A DNA stretch of 64,000 nt, taken from Roseinatronobacter bogoriensis DSM 18756. GTDB lineage: Bacteria; Pseudomonadota; Alphaproteobacteria; Rhodobacterales; Rhodobacteraceae. Positions 1-8,859 of the stretch are shown piece by piece; positions within the stretch are counted from its first letter, which is position 1; each line of letters opens with the position of its first letter. The stretch is taken from NCBI RefSeq assembly GCF_004366635.1, contig NZ_SORN01000004.1, forward strand, positions 62,001-126,000, read 5' to 3'. The notes beneath the pieces are model-generated. The model searched no databases. It was given only the letters and a program-made list of their open reading frames with translations, and was not told the DNA's origin. The translations under genes and the position numbers were made by a program.

Positions 1-162
1 GCGCGCGGCTTTTATGACGGGCAGGTGACCGGTAAACCGGATGCGCAAACGCGCGCGGCCGTGCAGGCATTTCAGGGCGCAAACGGGTTCAATAGTCCGA
101 TCCTTACGCTAGAGGCGGCGCAACAACTTGGCTTGCTGCCGATAGATGTGCAGCGCAATTGA
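1..162 (+). CDS. Peptidoglycan-binding domain protein, C-terminal fragment
   Basis: The frame is open from the first base and ends in TGA at 160-162, so only the last 53 codons are present. The fragment reads GFYDGQVTGKPDAQTR followed by AAVQAFQ. This is the typical core of a PG_binding_1 repeat: a short turn with a Gly-x-Tyr-Asp-Gly start, then a helix with the T-R-x-A-V-x-x-F-Q pattern. Such domains anchor secreted enzymes or lipoproteins to the cell wall. What the rest of the protein does cannot be told from this window. A strong hairpin follows 20 bases after the stop. Confidence 0.7.
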   Translation, partial: ARGFYDGQVTGKPDAQTRAAVQAFQGANGFNSPILTLEAAQQLGLLPIDVQRN

Positions 163-181
163 TCTGCAAGTGATGACATGA

Positions 182-210
182 AAAACGCGCGCCTGTCGGG
201 CGCGCGTTTT
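182..210. terminator. Bidirectional intrinsic terminator
   Basis: A perfect 12-bp stem (AAAACGCGCGCC pairing with GGCGCGCGTTTT) encloses a 5-base loop. It has T4 on the plus side and, read in reverse, T4-5 on the minus side. It lies between the stop of the partial plus-strand gene and the minus-strand degP stop at 235, so it can end both convergent transcripts. Confidence 0.85.
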
Positions 211-234
211 CTGTTATTGCATGTCTGAGTTGCC

Positions 235-1707
235 TCAGTCCTCCAAGCTTAGCGCCACAAACCGTGGGTCACCATCGCGGCGCAGCAGAACCAGCAAGGA
301 ACGGCGGCCCGCATCGCGCGCTTCTTCTGCACGTGCTTCCAGATCTTCGATTGTAGCGATTGGCTGTTGGTTGGCCTCGGTAATCAGATCACCTGCCATG
401 ATGCCTTTTTCAGCAGCATCGCTTCCTTCCTCAACCTCGCGCACAACCAGACCGGTGGCGCCAGCGGCAAGGCTTAATTCGTCGCGCACTGCATCATCAA
501 GCTCTTGCAGGGTCATGCCAAGCAGGCTGGATGGTTCGGGCGCTGTGTCTTGCGAAGGTGCCGTTTCGCGGGCCGCTGCTTCGAACAATTCGCGCTGTCC
601 GAGTGTGACGGTGAGGGCAACCTCTTCGCCACTGCGATACACGATCACCTCAACATCGCGGCCGACACCGGCATCGCCGACCCGGCGCACCAGCATGCGC
701 GTGTCATTTACATCGCCATCGTCAAAGCGCAAGATCACATCTCCGGCCAGCATACCTGCATCCAGCGACGGGCCTTCCATCACGTCCGTGACCATGGCCC
801 CACGCGCCTCTTCAAGTCCGATTGCCTCTGCCATCTCTTCGGTCAGGTCCTGAATACGGACACCAAGCCAGCCACGACGGGTGGAGCCGAATTCCTGCAA
901 CTGATCGACGACATTCAGCGCAACATTGGATGACATCGCAAAGCCGATCCCGATAGACCCACCAGTGGGCGACAGAATAGCGGTATTCACACCGATCACT
1001 TCGCCATCCAGATTGAACAATGGACCACCAGAATTGCCCCTGTTGATCGCGGCATCTGTCTGGATGTAGTCGTCATAATTCCCCTGCAAGGCGCGCCCGC
1101 GTGCCGAGATGATCCCGGCGCTGACAGAGAAGCCCTGACCAAGCGGGTTCCCGACAGCAATCACCCAGTCACCCACACGGGCGGCTTCCGCGTCCCCCCA
1201 AGGCACGAATGGCAAGGTGCTGTCATGGTCGACCTTCAGCAGGGCAATGTCGGTTGCCGGGTCGGTGCCGACAAGTTCAGCGTCCAGTTCAAGCCCCGAG
1301 AAGAACTCGACACGGATTTCATCGGCGCCCTCGATCACGTGGTTATTGGTTACGATATACCCGTCTTCCGAAATAACAAACCCGGAGCCAAGCGCCTGAT
1401 TGCGGCGCGGCCGGTTGGGCTGTCCTTCGGGGGCGTCAAAGAAGTCGCGGAAGAAATCCTCGAACGGGGACCCTTCGGGCAGGCGTGGCGCATCATCAAG
1501 GCGGGATGCGACTGTCGTGGTCGTCGTAATGTTCACCACAGACGGGCTGACCCGTTCCGCCAGATCTGCAAAACTCTCGGGGCGGTTATCTTGTGAATGT
1601 GCAACTGTGACCAGTGCGACCACAAAGACCAGTGCCAGAGTAAGGGCATGCAGCATTTGCACAATGCCGGGATGCTCTGGGCGCTTGGTCATGACGTGAG
1701 ACATCAT
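235..1707 (-). CDS. degP: Periplasmic serine protease, DegP/HtrA (Do) family
   Basis: This 490-residue protein has a hydrophobic N-terminal signal segment (about residues 16-38) ending in AHSQ, so it should be exported to the periplasm. A trypsin-like domain carries the triad His123 (TNNHVIEG), Asp153 (TDIALLKV) and Ser226 (GNSGGPLF). Two PDZ domains follow, at roughly 275-360 and 395-485. The family degrades or refolds misfolded envelope proteins. It is the last gene of an apparent minus-strand block hflK-hflC-DUF2065-degP, an order common in alphaproteobacteria, although a gap of about 145 bases before it may hold its own promoter. The first Met pair could shift by one codon. Confidence 0.95.
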   Translation of the reverse strand: MMSHVMTKRPEHPGIVQMLHALTLALVFVVALVTVAHSQDNRPESFADLAERVSPSVVNITTTTTVASRLDDAPRLPEGSPFEDFFRDFFDAPEGQPNRPRRNQALGSGFVISEDGYIVTNNHVIEGADEIRVEFFSGLELDAELVGTDPATDIALLKVDHDSTLPFVPWGDAEAARVGDWVIAVGNPLGQGFSVSAGIISARGRALQGNYDDYIQTDAAINRGNSGGPLFNLDGEVIGVNTAILSPTGGSIGIGFAMSSNVALNVVDQLQEFGSTRRGWLGVRIQDLTEEMAEAIGLEEARGAMVTDVMEGPSLDAGMLAGDVILRFDDGDVNDTRMLVRRVGDAGVGRDVEVIVYRSGEEVALTVTLGQRELFEAAARETAPSQDTAPEPSSLLGMTLQELDDAVRDELSLAAGATGLVVREVEEGSDAAEKGIMAGDLITEANQQPIATIEDLEARAEEARDAGRRSLLVLLRRDGDPRFVALSLED

Positions 1708-1852
1708 GGAATTCTCCTATTCATGTTTTCGTTGGGCCAGCAACGCTGCCAATAGTCTTGTATGCAATCTATGACGTGTTTGCGGAAACGCAATTTTCGT
1801 TTCACTCTTTCAACCAGACGTGAAAACCTGTCAGACGCAACTGCCGCGTTGG

Positions 1853-2056
1853 TCAGCCTGCGCCCAGCATGCCTGAAAGCGTGACCACCACTGCCCCGAT
1901 CACCAGCGCCACAAGGCCGATCATGCGGCGCGCCTCAATCGGCATGCTTGCCAACAAGCGCAGTATATCCTCAATGCGACGAGGGGCCAGTACAAAGACC
2001 AGCCCCTCGAAGACCAGAACCAACCCAATGGCCAGAACCAGTGTTTGCAATGTCAT
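1853..2056 (-). CDS. DUF2065 (YjeT-like) small membrane protein
   Basis: This 67-residue protein is nearly all membrane. It has one hydrophobic helix at about residues 3-24 and another at about 44-63, separated by a short charged stretch containing APRRIEDIL. The size, the two helices and its place directly downstream of hflC fit the DUF2065 family, whose function is unknown. It starts 12 bases after the hflC stop, so it is likely cotranscribed with hflKC and may be an accessory of that SPFH complex; that role is inference from position only. Confidence 0.8.
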   Translation of the reverse strand: MTLQTLVLAIGLVLVFEGLVFVLAPRRIEDILRLLASMPIEARRMIGLVALVIGAVVVTLSGMLGAG

Positions 2057-2068
2057 CTGCGCGTGCCC

Positions 2069-3073
2069 TTAATTGCCGATAATGGCTTCAAGCTCGCGCA
2101 CTGCGTCGGGTTCTTCGGGGTCCGATTCCGGCGCACGTTGCAAGATCATGTCCGGATCATCGGCCAATGCGTCAGCGGCGTCGCGTGCGGCCTGAAAGAT
2201 GCTTTCAGATGAACCGTCCGAGCGCAGGAAGGCGAAGAACTCGCTATCGGGGCGCAAGACCATGTTGGAATTGTCGCCGCGCAATGCACGTTCATAGCTT
2301 TGCATCGACCGCGTGAAGGCAAAGAATTCCGGGTCCAGATTGAAGGCTTCTGCATAGATGCGGTTACGCTCTGCGTCTGCCTCGCCTCGGATGATCTCTG
2401 CTTCGCGGCGCGAGGCGGAAACCAGCTCGATCACAGTACGATCTGCCAGCGCGCGAACACGCTGTGCTGCCTCGTTCCCGCGGGCCCGTTCGTCGGCTGC
2501 TTCGCGTTCACGTTCTGCGCGCATCCGGGCAAAGGTTGCTTCAAGGTTCTCTTGCGGCAGGTCGGTACGGGTCAGGCGCACGTCGATCACTTCGATCCCG
2601 AGGGTTTGCGCCTCGCGGCGTGCCAGATCGCGGATGCGGTTCATCAAACCTGTACGATCTTCCGACAACACCGCGTTGGATGGGACCGAACCCAGCACTT
2701 CACGAATGGCAGCATTCATGATGCGGTCCATGCGGCCCTGTGCTGCGCGGACACCATCAACACCAACAGCTTCGCGGAAGCGCCGCACATCGACCAGACG
2801 CCAGCGCAGGAACGCATCGACGACCAGACGGCGGTCATCCAGCGGCGTGACTTCCAGTGGCTGGGTTTGCAGGCCCAGAATACGCGAGTCGTAACGCACC
2901 ACTTCCTGAATGAAAGGGATCTTGAAGCCCAGACCGGGCTCTGTGATCTCTTGCTTGACCTGACCGAATTGCAGCACCAGCACGTTTTCACGTTCGTCCA
3001 CGATGAACAAAGCCGAAAACGCTGTGATAATTGCTACAACCAGAACCGGCAGAAAAAATCCTGCTTTTTTCAT
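2069..3073 (-). CDS. hflC: HflC, SPFH-domain modulator of FtsH protease
   Basis: This 334-residue protein has one N-terminal transmembrane helix (about residues 5-24), an SPFH/band-7 domain, and a long charged coiled-coil region (about 175-250) rich in E, R and A, including the run REREAADERARGNEAAQR. HflC pairs with HflK to form a cage-like complex on the periplasmic side of the inner membrane that surrounds and modulates FtsH. The start ATG overlaps the hflK stop by one base (TAATG), which points to translational coupling and equal expression of the two subunits. Confidence 0.95.
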   Translation of the reverse strand: MKKAGFFLPVLVVAIITAFSALFIVDERENVLVLQFGQVKQEITEPGLGFKIPFIQEVVRYDSRILGLQTQPLEVTPLDDRRLVVDAFLRWRLVDVRRFREAVGVDGVRAAQGRMDRIMNAAIREVLGSVPSNAVLSEDRTGLMNRIRDLARREAQTLGIEVIDVRLTRTDLPQENLEATFARMRAEREREAADERARGNEAAQRVRALADRTVIELVSASRREAEIIRGEADAERNRIYAEAFNLDPEFFAFTRSMQSYERALRGDNSNMVLRPDSEFFAFLRSDGSSESIFQAARDAADALADDPDMILQRAPESDPEEPDAVRELEAIIGN

Positions 3074-4197
3074 TAGTTGGCACTCCTTGTCCGGCTCAGC
3101 GAGTCGAGTGGCAGATACGGCAACACACCAGAGCCACCAGCTTCAGCGCCGGTTACATTGTCAAGAATGGTCAGGCTCATATCACCCAGAACGCGTTCCA
3201 TCGTTTCCAGATACATACGCTTGCGTGTCACTTCGGGTGCATTCACATATTCCGAATAGACCGACACGAAACGCGCAGCTTCACCTTGTGCGTTATTCAC
3301 AACTTCGGCGCGGTAGGCTTCAGCTTCTTCCTGAAGCTGTGCTGCCTGACCACGTGCCTGCGCAAGAACACGGTTTGCATAGGCATCCGCTTCGCGTTCC
3401 AGACGGTCACGTTCCTGACGCGCGGTCTGCACATCGCGGAAGGCGTTGATCACCTGCTCTGGCGGGTCGGCCTTGTCGAAGTTGACACGAATGACGTTGA
3501 TCCCGGATTCGTAGCTGTCCAGAAGCCCTTGAACCGCTGCACGCAGATCCGCCGCGATCGAGCCGCGGTCGCGGTTCAGAATTGGCGACAGTTCAGAGCG
3601 TGCGATAATATCACGCATCGCAGATTCTGACGCGGCGCGCACTGTTTCGCGCGGATCGGCCAGATTGAACAGGAAGCGCGCGGGATCGGTGACATTCCAG
3701 ACGACCTGGAATTCAATGTCCACAACCGCTTCGTCGCGGGTCAGCATCAGGCCGGTATCCAGCGCGCTGCGCCCTGTGCCCACCTCGGTCACGCGCTCGG
3801 TGGTGACCTGCACGACCTCATGCGAGACGACAGGCCAAGGGGCGAAGTTCAGGCCCGGATTGCCAGTCTTGTAATACTGCCCGAACAGCAGTTCGACCGA
3901 ACGCTCTTCGGGGCGTACAGTGTAGAACGATGCGAAAGCCCACATCACCACCAGCGCGACAAGGCCGATAAGAACGCCACGTTTCGAAAAACCAGGCCCC
4001 CCGGTTCCATTGCCGCCGCGACCACCGCCACCGCCGCCCATCAGAACGCGCAACTGCTCTTGGCCTTTTTTCACGATCTCATCAATTTCGGGCATGGGAG
4101 GCTGGCCATCACCGCCGCGGCCACCGCCGCCGCTGCCGCGATTTCCACCGCCGCGATTGCCGCCCCCTCCCCAAGGTCCACCGTTGTTCCCAGACAT
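3073..4197 (-). CDS. hflK: HflK, SPFH-domain modulator of FtsH protease
   Basis: The protein is 374 residues from the chosen ATG at 4197, which has a GGAG ribosome-binding site five bases upstream. An in-frame ATG at 4212 would add five residues and lacks such a site. It opens with a Gly/Asn/Arg-rich low-complexity cytoplasmic tail (residues 1-70), as is normal for HflK. One transmembrane helix (about 74-91), the SPFH domain and a coiled coil with QERDRLEREADAYANR follow. Together with HflC it modulates FtsH. It is the first gene of the hflK-hflC-DUF2065-degP block. Confidence 0.95.
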   Translation of the reverse strand: MSGNNGGPWGGGGNRGGGNRGSGGGGRGGDGQPPMPEIDEIVKKGQEQLRVLMGGGGGGRGGNGTGGPGFSKRGVLIGLVALVVMWAFASFYTVRPEERSVELLFGQYYKTGNPGLNFAPWPVVSHEVVQVTTERVTEVGTGRSALDTGLMLTRDEAVVDIEFQVVWNVTDPARFLFNLADPRETVRAASESAMRDIIARSELSPILNRDRGSIAADLRAAVQGLLDSYESGINVIRVNFDKADPPEQVINAFRDVQTARQERDRLEREADAYANRVLAQARGQAAQLQEEAEAYRAEVVNNAQGEAARFVSVYSEYVNAPEVTRKRMYLETMERVLGDMSLTILDNVTGAEAGGSGVLPYLPLDSLSRTRSAN

Positions 4198-4267
4198 CCG
4201 GACTCCATTCATTGTTTTGGTTTCATGTTTTGTCAGAAGGTGGGCTGAAGCCCGCCTAAATCAACCC

Positions 4268-5632
4268 TCAATCAGTGTGGCTGCGCGTCGCAGTCCGCAT
4301 TGTGACCAGTTCCTCCGCCATCGTCGGATGCACAGCCAAGGTACGGTCAAAATCCGCTTTCGTTGCATCCATGGCAACAGCGACCCCCGCAAGCTGGATC
4401 ATCTCCCCCGCATGGTCAGAAACGATATGGCACCCTAGCACCTTGTCGGTCTTGCGGCAAACGATCAGCTTCATCATCGCGCGATTGTCACGGCCTGCGA
4501 ACAGGCTGTGCATGGGCCGGAAGGCCGCGCAATAGACATCGACAGGGCCTTGCGCGCGGGCGTCCTCTTCGGTCAGGCCGACCGTGCCATATTCCGGCTG
4601 CGTGAAAATGGCAGTGGGGATCAGGCCATGATCGAAATATGTGGGTTTGCCGCCGAACACTGTGTCGGCAAAAGCATGCCCTTCGCGGATGGCCACCGGG
4701 GTCAGATTGGCGCGGTCAGTCACATCGCCCACAGCATAGATCGAAGGGATGCTTGTCTGGCTATACTGATCGACCTTGATCGCACCATTTGCTTTCAGCT
4801 CCATCCCAAGCGCCTGTAGCCCTAGGCCATCGGTATTAGGGCGACGCCCGGTTGCAAACAGCACTGCATCATAGCTGCCATCATGGCCCGTCGTCGCCTT
4901 GACCCATGTCTGCCCGTCGCGTTCTTCCATTTCCAGCACATCCGTTCCCAGTTGCAAATCAACGCCATTTCCCAGCATTTCATTCGCAATATGGCCGCGC
5001 GCCTCTTCATCGAAGCCGCGCAGGATTTGCGCGCCGCGGTAGAATTGTGTGGTCTTGACCCCAAGGCCGTTAAAGATGCAGGCAAACTCGCTGGCAATAT
5101 ATCCGCCCCCAACAATCAGCAGCGATTTTGGCAATTGTTCCATCTTGAACACGTCGTTCGAGGTCATGGCCCCGAAACCCTGCCACTTCTCCGGAACGAC
5201 GGGGCGCCCACCCGTGGCAATCAAGATATGCTTGGATGTGACCTCTCGCCCGTCGGCAAGGCGTATCTCATGCGGGCCTGCGACTGTGGCGCGACAGTCG
5301 AAAATCTCGACGCCCGCGCGTTCCAGATTGCCGCGATATGCGCCTTCCAGCCGGTCAAGTTCGCGGTCCAGCTTGTTGCGGAATGCACTCCAGTCAAACC
5401 CTGCGATTTGCGCATCCCAGCCATAAGCCTGCGCATCCGCAACCGCGCCGGGAAAGCCAGAGGCAAAAACCATCAGCTTCTTGGGAACACAGCCACGAAT
5501 GACGCATGTGCCCCCCATGCGGTATTCTTCTGCAAGCGCGACCTTTGCCCCGTATTCTGACGCGGCAATCCGTGCAGCACGCACGCCGCCAGAGCCGCCG
5601 CCTATGACAAACAGGTCGTAGTCAAAACTCAT
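4268..5632 (-). CDS. gor: Glutathione-disulfide reductase
   Basis: This flavoprotein reduces glutathione disulfide with NADPH. The sequence shows the FAD-binding GGGSGG near the N-terminus, the redox disulfide in GGTCVIRGCVPKK (about residues 41-53), a second Rossmann motif GGGYIASEFA with downstream arginines fitting NADPH 2'-phosphate binding, and a C-terminal HPTMAEE with the His-Glu pair. The ATG at 5632 is chosen because AAGGGG lies just upstream; a GTG two codons earlier is the alternative. It begins 9 bases after the rpiA stop, so the two are probably one transcript. Confidence 0.95.
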   Translation of the reverse strand: MSFDYDLFVIGGGSGGVRAARIAASEYGAKVALAEEYRMGGTCVIRGCVPKKLMVFASGFPGAVADAQAYGWDAQIAGFDWSAFRNKLDRELDRLEGAYRGNLERAGVEIFDCRATVAGPHEIRLADGREVTSKHILIATGGRPVVPEKWQGFGAMTSNDVFKMEQLPKSLLIVGGGYIASEFACIFNGLGVKTTQFYRGAQILRGFDEEARGHIANEMLGNGVDLQLGTDVLEMEERDGQTWVKATTGHDGSYDAVLFATGRRPNTDGLGLQALGMELKANGAIKVDQYSQTSIPSIYAVGDVTDRANLTPVAIREGHAFADTVFGGKPTYFDHGLIPTAIFTQPEYGTVGLTEEDARAQGPVDVYCAAFRPMHSLFAGRDNRAMMKLIVCRKTDKVLGCHIVSDHAGEMIQLAGVAVAMDATKADFDRTLAVHPTMAEELVTMRTATRSHTD

Positions 5633-5641
5633 CGTCACCCC

Positions 5642-6430
5642 TTACAGGTCAGAGAAAATGTTGCGCGAATCCTCAAGGTCGATCTGGCGGGTGCTTGTCT
5701 CGGGGGTGCCGCTGCTGAGGTCGCGTAATTCGCATGTTCCATCGGCATGGCCAATCACAACCTGATCCGCAATATCGACGAACAATCCATTCTCGACCAC
5801 GCCGGGCACCTGATTCAGCACCAATGCCAACTGGCGCGGATTGCCGATCCGGCCAAGGTCCAGATCAAGGATATAGTTGCCTTCATCCGTCACAAAGGGC
5901 TTGTCGCCATTCACGCGCAGGCTGGAATTCTGGCCCATCACATCCATCGAGGCCAGAACCTCTTCGACAAGTGCCTTGGTCGCGCGCCAGCCAAAGGGGA
6001 TCACCTCGACAGGAAGGGGGAAAGCGCCCAGCGTCTTCACTTCCTTGGCCGCATCGGTGATCACGATCATCTGGTCAGAGGCGGTCGCCACAATCTTTTC
6101 TTGCAACAGTGCCCCGCCGCCACCCTTGATCAATGTCAGTTCGGCATCGAATTCATCAGCGCCATCTATGGTCAGGTCCAGCCAGCGCGCCTCGTCCAGC
6201 GAGACGACATTAATCCCGACATCGCGCGCCAGTTGCGCCGTGCGCGTAGATGTCGGCACCGCGATTATGCGTAGCCCTTCCTGCTTAATCCGTGTGCCAA
6301 GCCGACGCACCATCCATGCCGCCGTGGACCCGGTTCCAAGCCCGACCCGCATACCATCCTGCACGAAATCGGCTGCGCAATGCGCGGCTGTGTATTTGGC
6401 GCGGTCAATGGGAGTAAGTTGGTCGGTCAT
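5642..6430 (-). CDS. rpiA: Ribose-5-phosphate isomerase A
   Basis: This 262-residue cytosolic enzyme interconverts ribose 5-phosphate and ribulose 5-phosphate in the pentose phosphate pathway. The family signatures are all visible: GLGTGSTA (about residue 30), DGADEFD (about residue 90, with the catalytic acid) and KGGGGALLQEK (about residue 102). Length is slightly above the usual 220-230 because of a C-terminal tail of roughly 30 residues. It sits immediately upstream of gor on the same strand, so pentose phosphate flux and glutathione reduction may be coexpressed. Confidence 0.96.
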   Translation of the reverse strand: MTDQLTPIDRAKYTAAHCAADFVQDGMRVGLGTGSTAAWMVRRLGTRIKQEGLRIIAVPTSTRTAQLARDVGINVVSLDEARWLDLTIDGADEFDAELTLIKGGGGALLQEKIVATASDQMIVITDAAKEVKTLGAFPLPVEVIPFGWRATKALVEEVLASMDVMGQNSSLRVNGDKPFVTDEGNYILDLDLGRIGNPRQLALVLNQVPGVVENGLFVDIADQVVIGHADGTCELRDLSSGTPETSTRQIDLEDSRNIFSDL

Positions 6431-6529
6431 CGCGGTCCCTCTATCTCGGTCGCGCGCCTTATAGGCTTTTTGCGGGGTAGGATAAAAGCAGAATCGGTCC
6501 TGTACTGGCGTGATCGTACAGCGGCAAGC

Positions 6530-6922
6530 TTAACGCTGGATCGACTGTAGATAGGCATCAAGCGCGGCGATCCGTTCGGGCACAGGACAAGAGAGGCCCT
6601 GATCCGTCTGCACTCTGGTCAGCCTGCCGGTCAACAGATCACCGAAATTTGGCATTTCGATATCCGAATAGACAACGGCACCGCGCGCGTAACCATCAAG
6701 CTTGTCCAACACCATGCTTTGCGGATAAGTGCCACCGGCACGCGCCGCGATACCGGTCAGGTCCGGCACCTGCGCCCCGCCGCGCCCGTCGTCACCATGA
6801 CATGCGGCACAGTTCTGCGCATAAATATTGCTGCCTGCTTGCGGGCTGGTCCAAGGCGAACAGGCCGCGCCAGAGAGCATCAGCAAAGCCGCAAGCGACA
6901 CGATTTTTCCAGTCGGTTTCAT
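6530..6922 (-). CDS. c-type cytochrome, lipoprotein-like
   Basis: The protein is 130 residues from ATG 6922. A signal peptide ends in LSGAAC, a lipobox with Cys21 as the likely lipidated residue. The haem site is CAACH (Cys38, Cys41, His42), followed by GDDGRGG. A methionine in DIEMPNFGD is the probable sixth ligand. This is a class I monohaem cytochrome of the cytochrome c/cbb3 type, expected on the periplasmic face of the membrane as an electron carrier. Its partner is unknown. No clear ribosome-binding site is seen at the chosen start; a longer frame begins 36 bases upstream but would bury the signal peptide. Confidence 0.85.
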   Translation of the reverse strand: MKPTGKIVSLAALLMLSGAACSPWTSPQAGSNIYAQNCAACHGDDGRGGAQVPDLTGIAARAGGTYPQSMVLDKLDGYARGAVVYSDIEMPNFGDLLTGRLTRVQTDQGLSCPVPERIAALDAYLQSIQR

Positions 6923-7072
6923 AGCCGCAAGACTGCCGTATTTTGCGCCCCCTGCCAAGGGGCGATAGCTGCCGCTGGTCTGGTTTCGCGCAATTCATGT
7001 CGCTGCGCGCTATCTCAAGCACGCAGTTTACGGTTAGACAGGTCCAAGTTTGCATCACGAAGGAGCGCGCGC

Positions 7073-8443
7073 ATGTTCTTGTCAGTCTTCGACATGTTCA
7101 AGATCGGGATTGGACCATCTTCATCTCACACAATGGGGCCTATGGTGGCGGCGGCACGGTTTCTGGACCATTTGCGGGGACTGTCCTTTTCTGTTGCAGG
7201 GCTGCGCGCATCGTTGCACGGATCACTTGCTTTCACCGGGGTTGGTCATGCGACAGATCGTGCGGTGATCCTTGGCTTGGCTGGGTTTACGCCCGACACC
7301 TATGACGCCGCGCAGGCAGAGCAGGCATTGAGCGATATTGCCGCCAATGGCTGGATTGATGCAAAAGGTCTGGGCAGGCTGTCATTTGCACCCAAGACCG
7401 ATTTGATCTTTGACTATGACACACGGCTTCCTGGCCATTCAAACGGTCTGCGCCTGATGGCAACTGATGCGCAGGGCGACGTGATTGCGCAGGAAACCTA
7501 TTATTCAATAGGTGGCGGTTTTGTTGTGACCGAGGCAGAGCTTAGCGCGCCACCGCGCAAACCCACAGCCGATTTCCCCTATCCCTTTGAGACCGCGGCG
7601 CAGATGCTGGTCATGGCGCGCGACAGTGGCAAGTCCATCGCCGCCATGAAGCGGGCAAACGAATTGGCCGTTCGTGGACCGATTGCGCTGGATCAGGGGA
7701 TGCGGCGGATCTGGCAAGTGATGAATGACTGTATAGACCGGGGGATGACAGCCGAGGGAATTTTGCCGGGGGGGTTGCAGGTGCGCAGGCGCGCGGCTGC
7801 TATTCGCGCAGCGCTGGAGGCAGAGCGCGGCCTAAACCTGAACGCGCCACATACGATCAATGACTGGATCAGTGTGTATGCAATGGCGGTAAACGAAGAA
7901 AACGCCGCAGGCGGGCAAGTGGTGACAGCCCCGACCAATGGTGCCGCAGGCGTTGTGCCTGCAACGATCCGATACTGGCTGGACCATGTGCCCGGCGCAA
8001 GCGAGGCGCGTGTGGGCGAGTTTCTACTGACTGCTGCTGCGATCGGTGGGCTGGTCAAGCACAATGCCTCAATCTCTGGCGCGGAATGCGGTTGTCAGGC
8101 CGAGGTGGGGTCTGCGGCTGCAATGGCGGCTGCCGGGCTTGCCGCAGTGCTTGGCGGCACGCCTGAACAAGTTGAAAACGCCGCCGAAATTGCGCTGGAA
8201 CACCACCTTGGCATGACATGTGACCCGGTGAAGGGGTTGGTTCAGGTCCCATGTATCGAACGCAATGGGCTGGGTGCGATCAAGGCGATATCAGCCGCCA
8301 GCCTTGCGCTGCGCGGGGATGGGACGCATTTCATGCCGCTGGACAATTGCATCGAAGCCATGCGCCAGACAGGCGCGGACATGTCGGAAAAATACAAGGA
8401 AACTGCGCTTGGCGGCTTGGCGGTGAATGTGCCGAACTGTTAG
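7073..8443 (+). CDS. sdaA: L-serine ammonia-lyase, iron-sulfur type
   Basis: This enzyme deaminates L-serine to pyruvate and ammonia with a 4Fe-4S cluster. The ATG at 7073 has GAAGGAG seven bases upstream and gives MFLSVFDMFKIGIGPSSSHT, the standard family start; the longer open frame upstream is not coding. Cysteines for the cluster lie in SGAECGCQAE and GMTCDPVKG plus VQVPC. The protein ends in NVPNC, matching the family feature of a C-terminal cysteine that reaches the active site. At 456 residues it is a single-chain enzyme. It stands alone between a divergent cytochrome gene and a long spacer. Confidence 0.95.
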   Translation: MFLSVFDMFKIGIGPSSSHTMGPMVAAARFLDHLRGLSFSVAGLRASLHGSLAFTGVGHATDRAVILGLAGFTPDTYDAAQAEQALSDIAANGWIDAKGLGRLSFAPKTDLIFDYDTRLPGHSNGLRLMATDAQGDVIAQETYYSIGGGFVVTEAELSAPPRKPTADFPYPFETAAQMLVMARDSGKSIAAMKRANELAVRGPIALDQGMRRIWQVMNDCIDRGMTAEGILPGGLQVRRRAAAIRAALEAERGLNLNAPHTINDWISVYAMAVNEENAAGGQVVTAPTNGAAGVVPATIRYWLDHVPGASEARVGEFLLTAAAIGGLVKHNASISGAECGCQAEVGSAAAMAAAGLAAVLGGTPEQVENAAEIALEHHLGMTCDPVKGLVQVPCIERNGLGAIKAISAASLALRGDGTHFMPLDNCIEAMRQTGADMSEKYKETALGGLAVNVPNC

Positions 8444-8859
8444 GGTGTGGCGCTGACACATGAGGCTCCGATGGTGGGTTTGGGGGCCGTTGCCGTTTTT
8501 AGGCAGCGCGGAAGCAAGGCCGCAGGCCGCCGTGACTTAAAGGGCCGCACCCACGGCACGGCGATTTGGCTACGCCCAGCGCAACGATCTGATCTCTCAA
8601 GGACTTGGCCAGCATAAAGCGCTATAGAGTAAACCTTGGATCGCCGCACCGCGGCCCGACGCGACGCGACGCGGCGTTGCACCCGGCTTTGCTATGTCCG
8701 CAAAGTCCCGCGAACACTGAACGTCGTCGCTCGAGGTAGCACTTTGTGCGCGGGGCAGAACACTGGGGCGGCTTCGTGGCGATTTGCGGCAGATCATGGT
8801 TTTTGTACCACCGCATACGCATAGTGAACACTCTGGCATACTGATCTAAGGAGGCATGG
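8444..8859. other. Long intergenic spacer with diverged repeat copies
   Basis: This 416-base gap between sdaA and cutA has no convincing coding frame. It holds two segments (8506-8536 and 8640-8711) that match a minus-strand copy near 53.8 kb, and a short tandem run of GACGC at about 8658-8672. The cutA ribosome-binding site AAGGAGG ends it. Apart from the repeat I see no RNA gene here. Confidence 0.6.
8506..8711 (+). repeat. Dispersed intergenic repeat, copy 1 (split)
   Basis: Segment 8506-8536 resembles, and 8640-8662 exactly matches over 23 bases, the reverse complement of 53798-53895. Similarity continues to 8711 (shared ACCCGGC, then GCTAT and GCAAAGTCCCGC). In the 53.8-kb copy the two segments are contiguous. 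Here about 100 bases separate them, and part of that gap looks like a further decayed copy. Confidence 0.6.

Noticed and set aside
8636..8824. Small frame in the sdaA-cutA spacer
   Set aside because: Its peptide similarity to a frame near 53.8 kb is explained by the dispersed nucleotide repeat. It is Arg-rich and lacks a ribosome-binding site.
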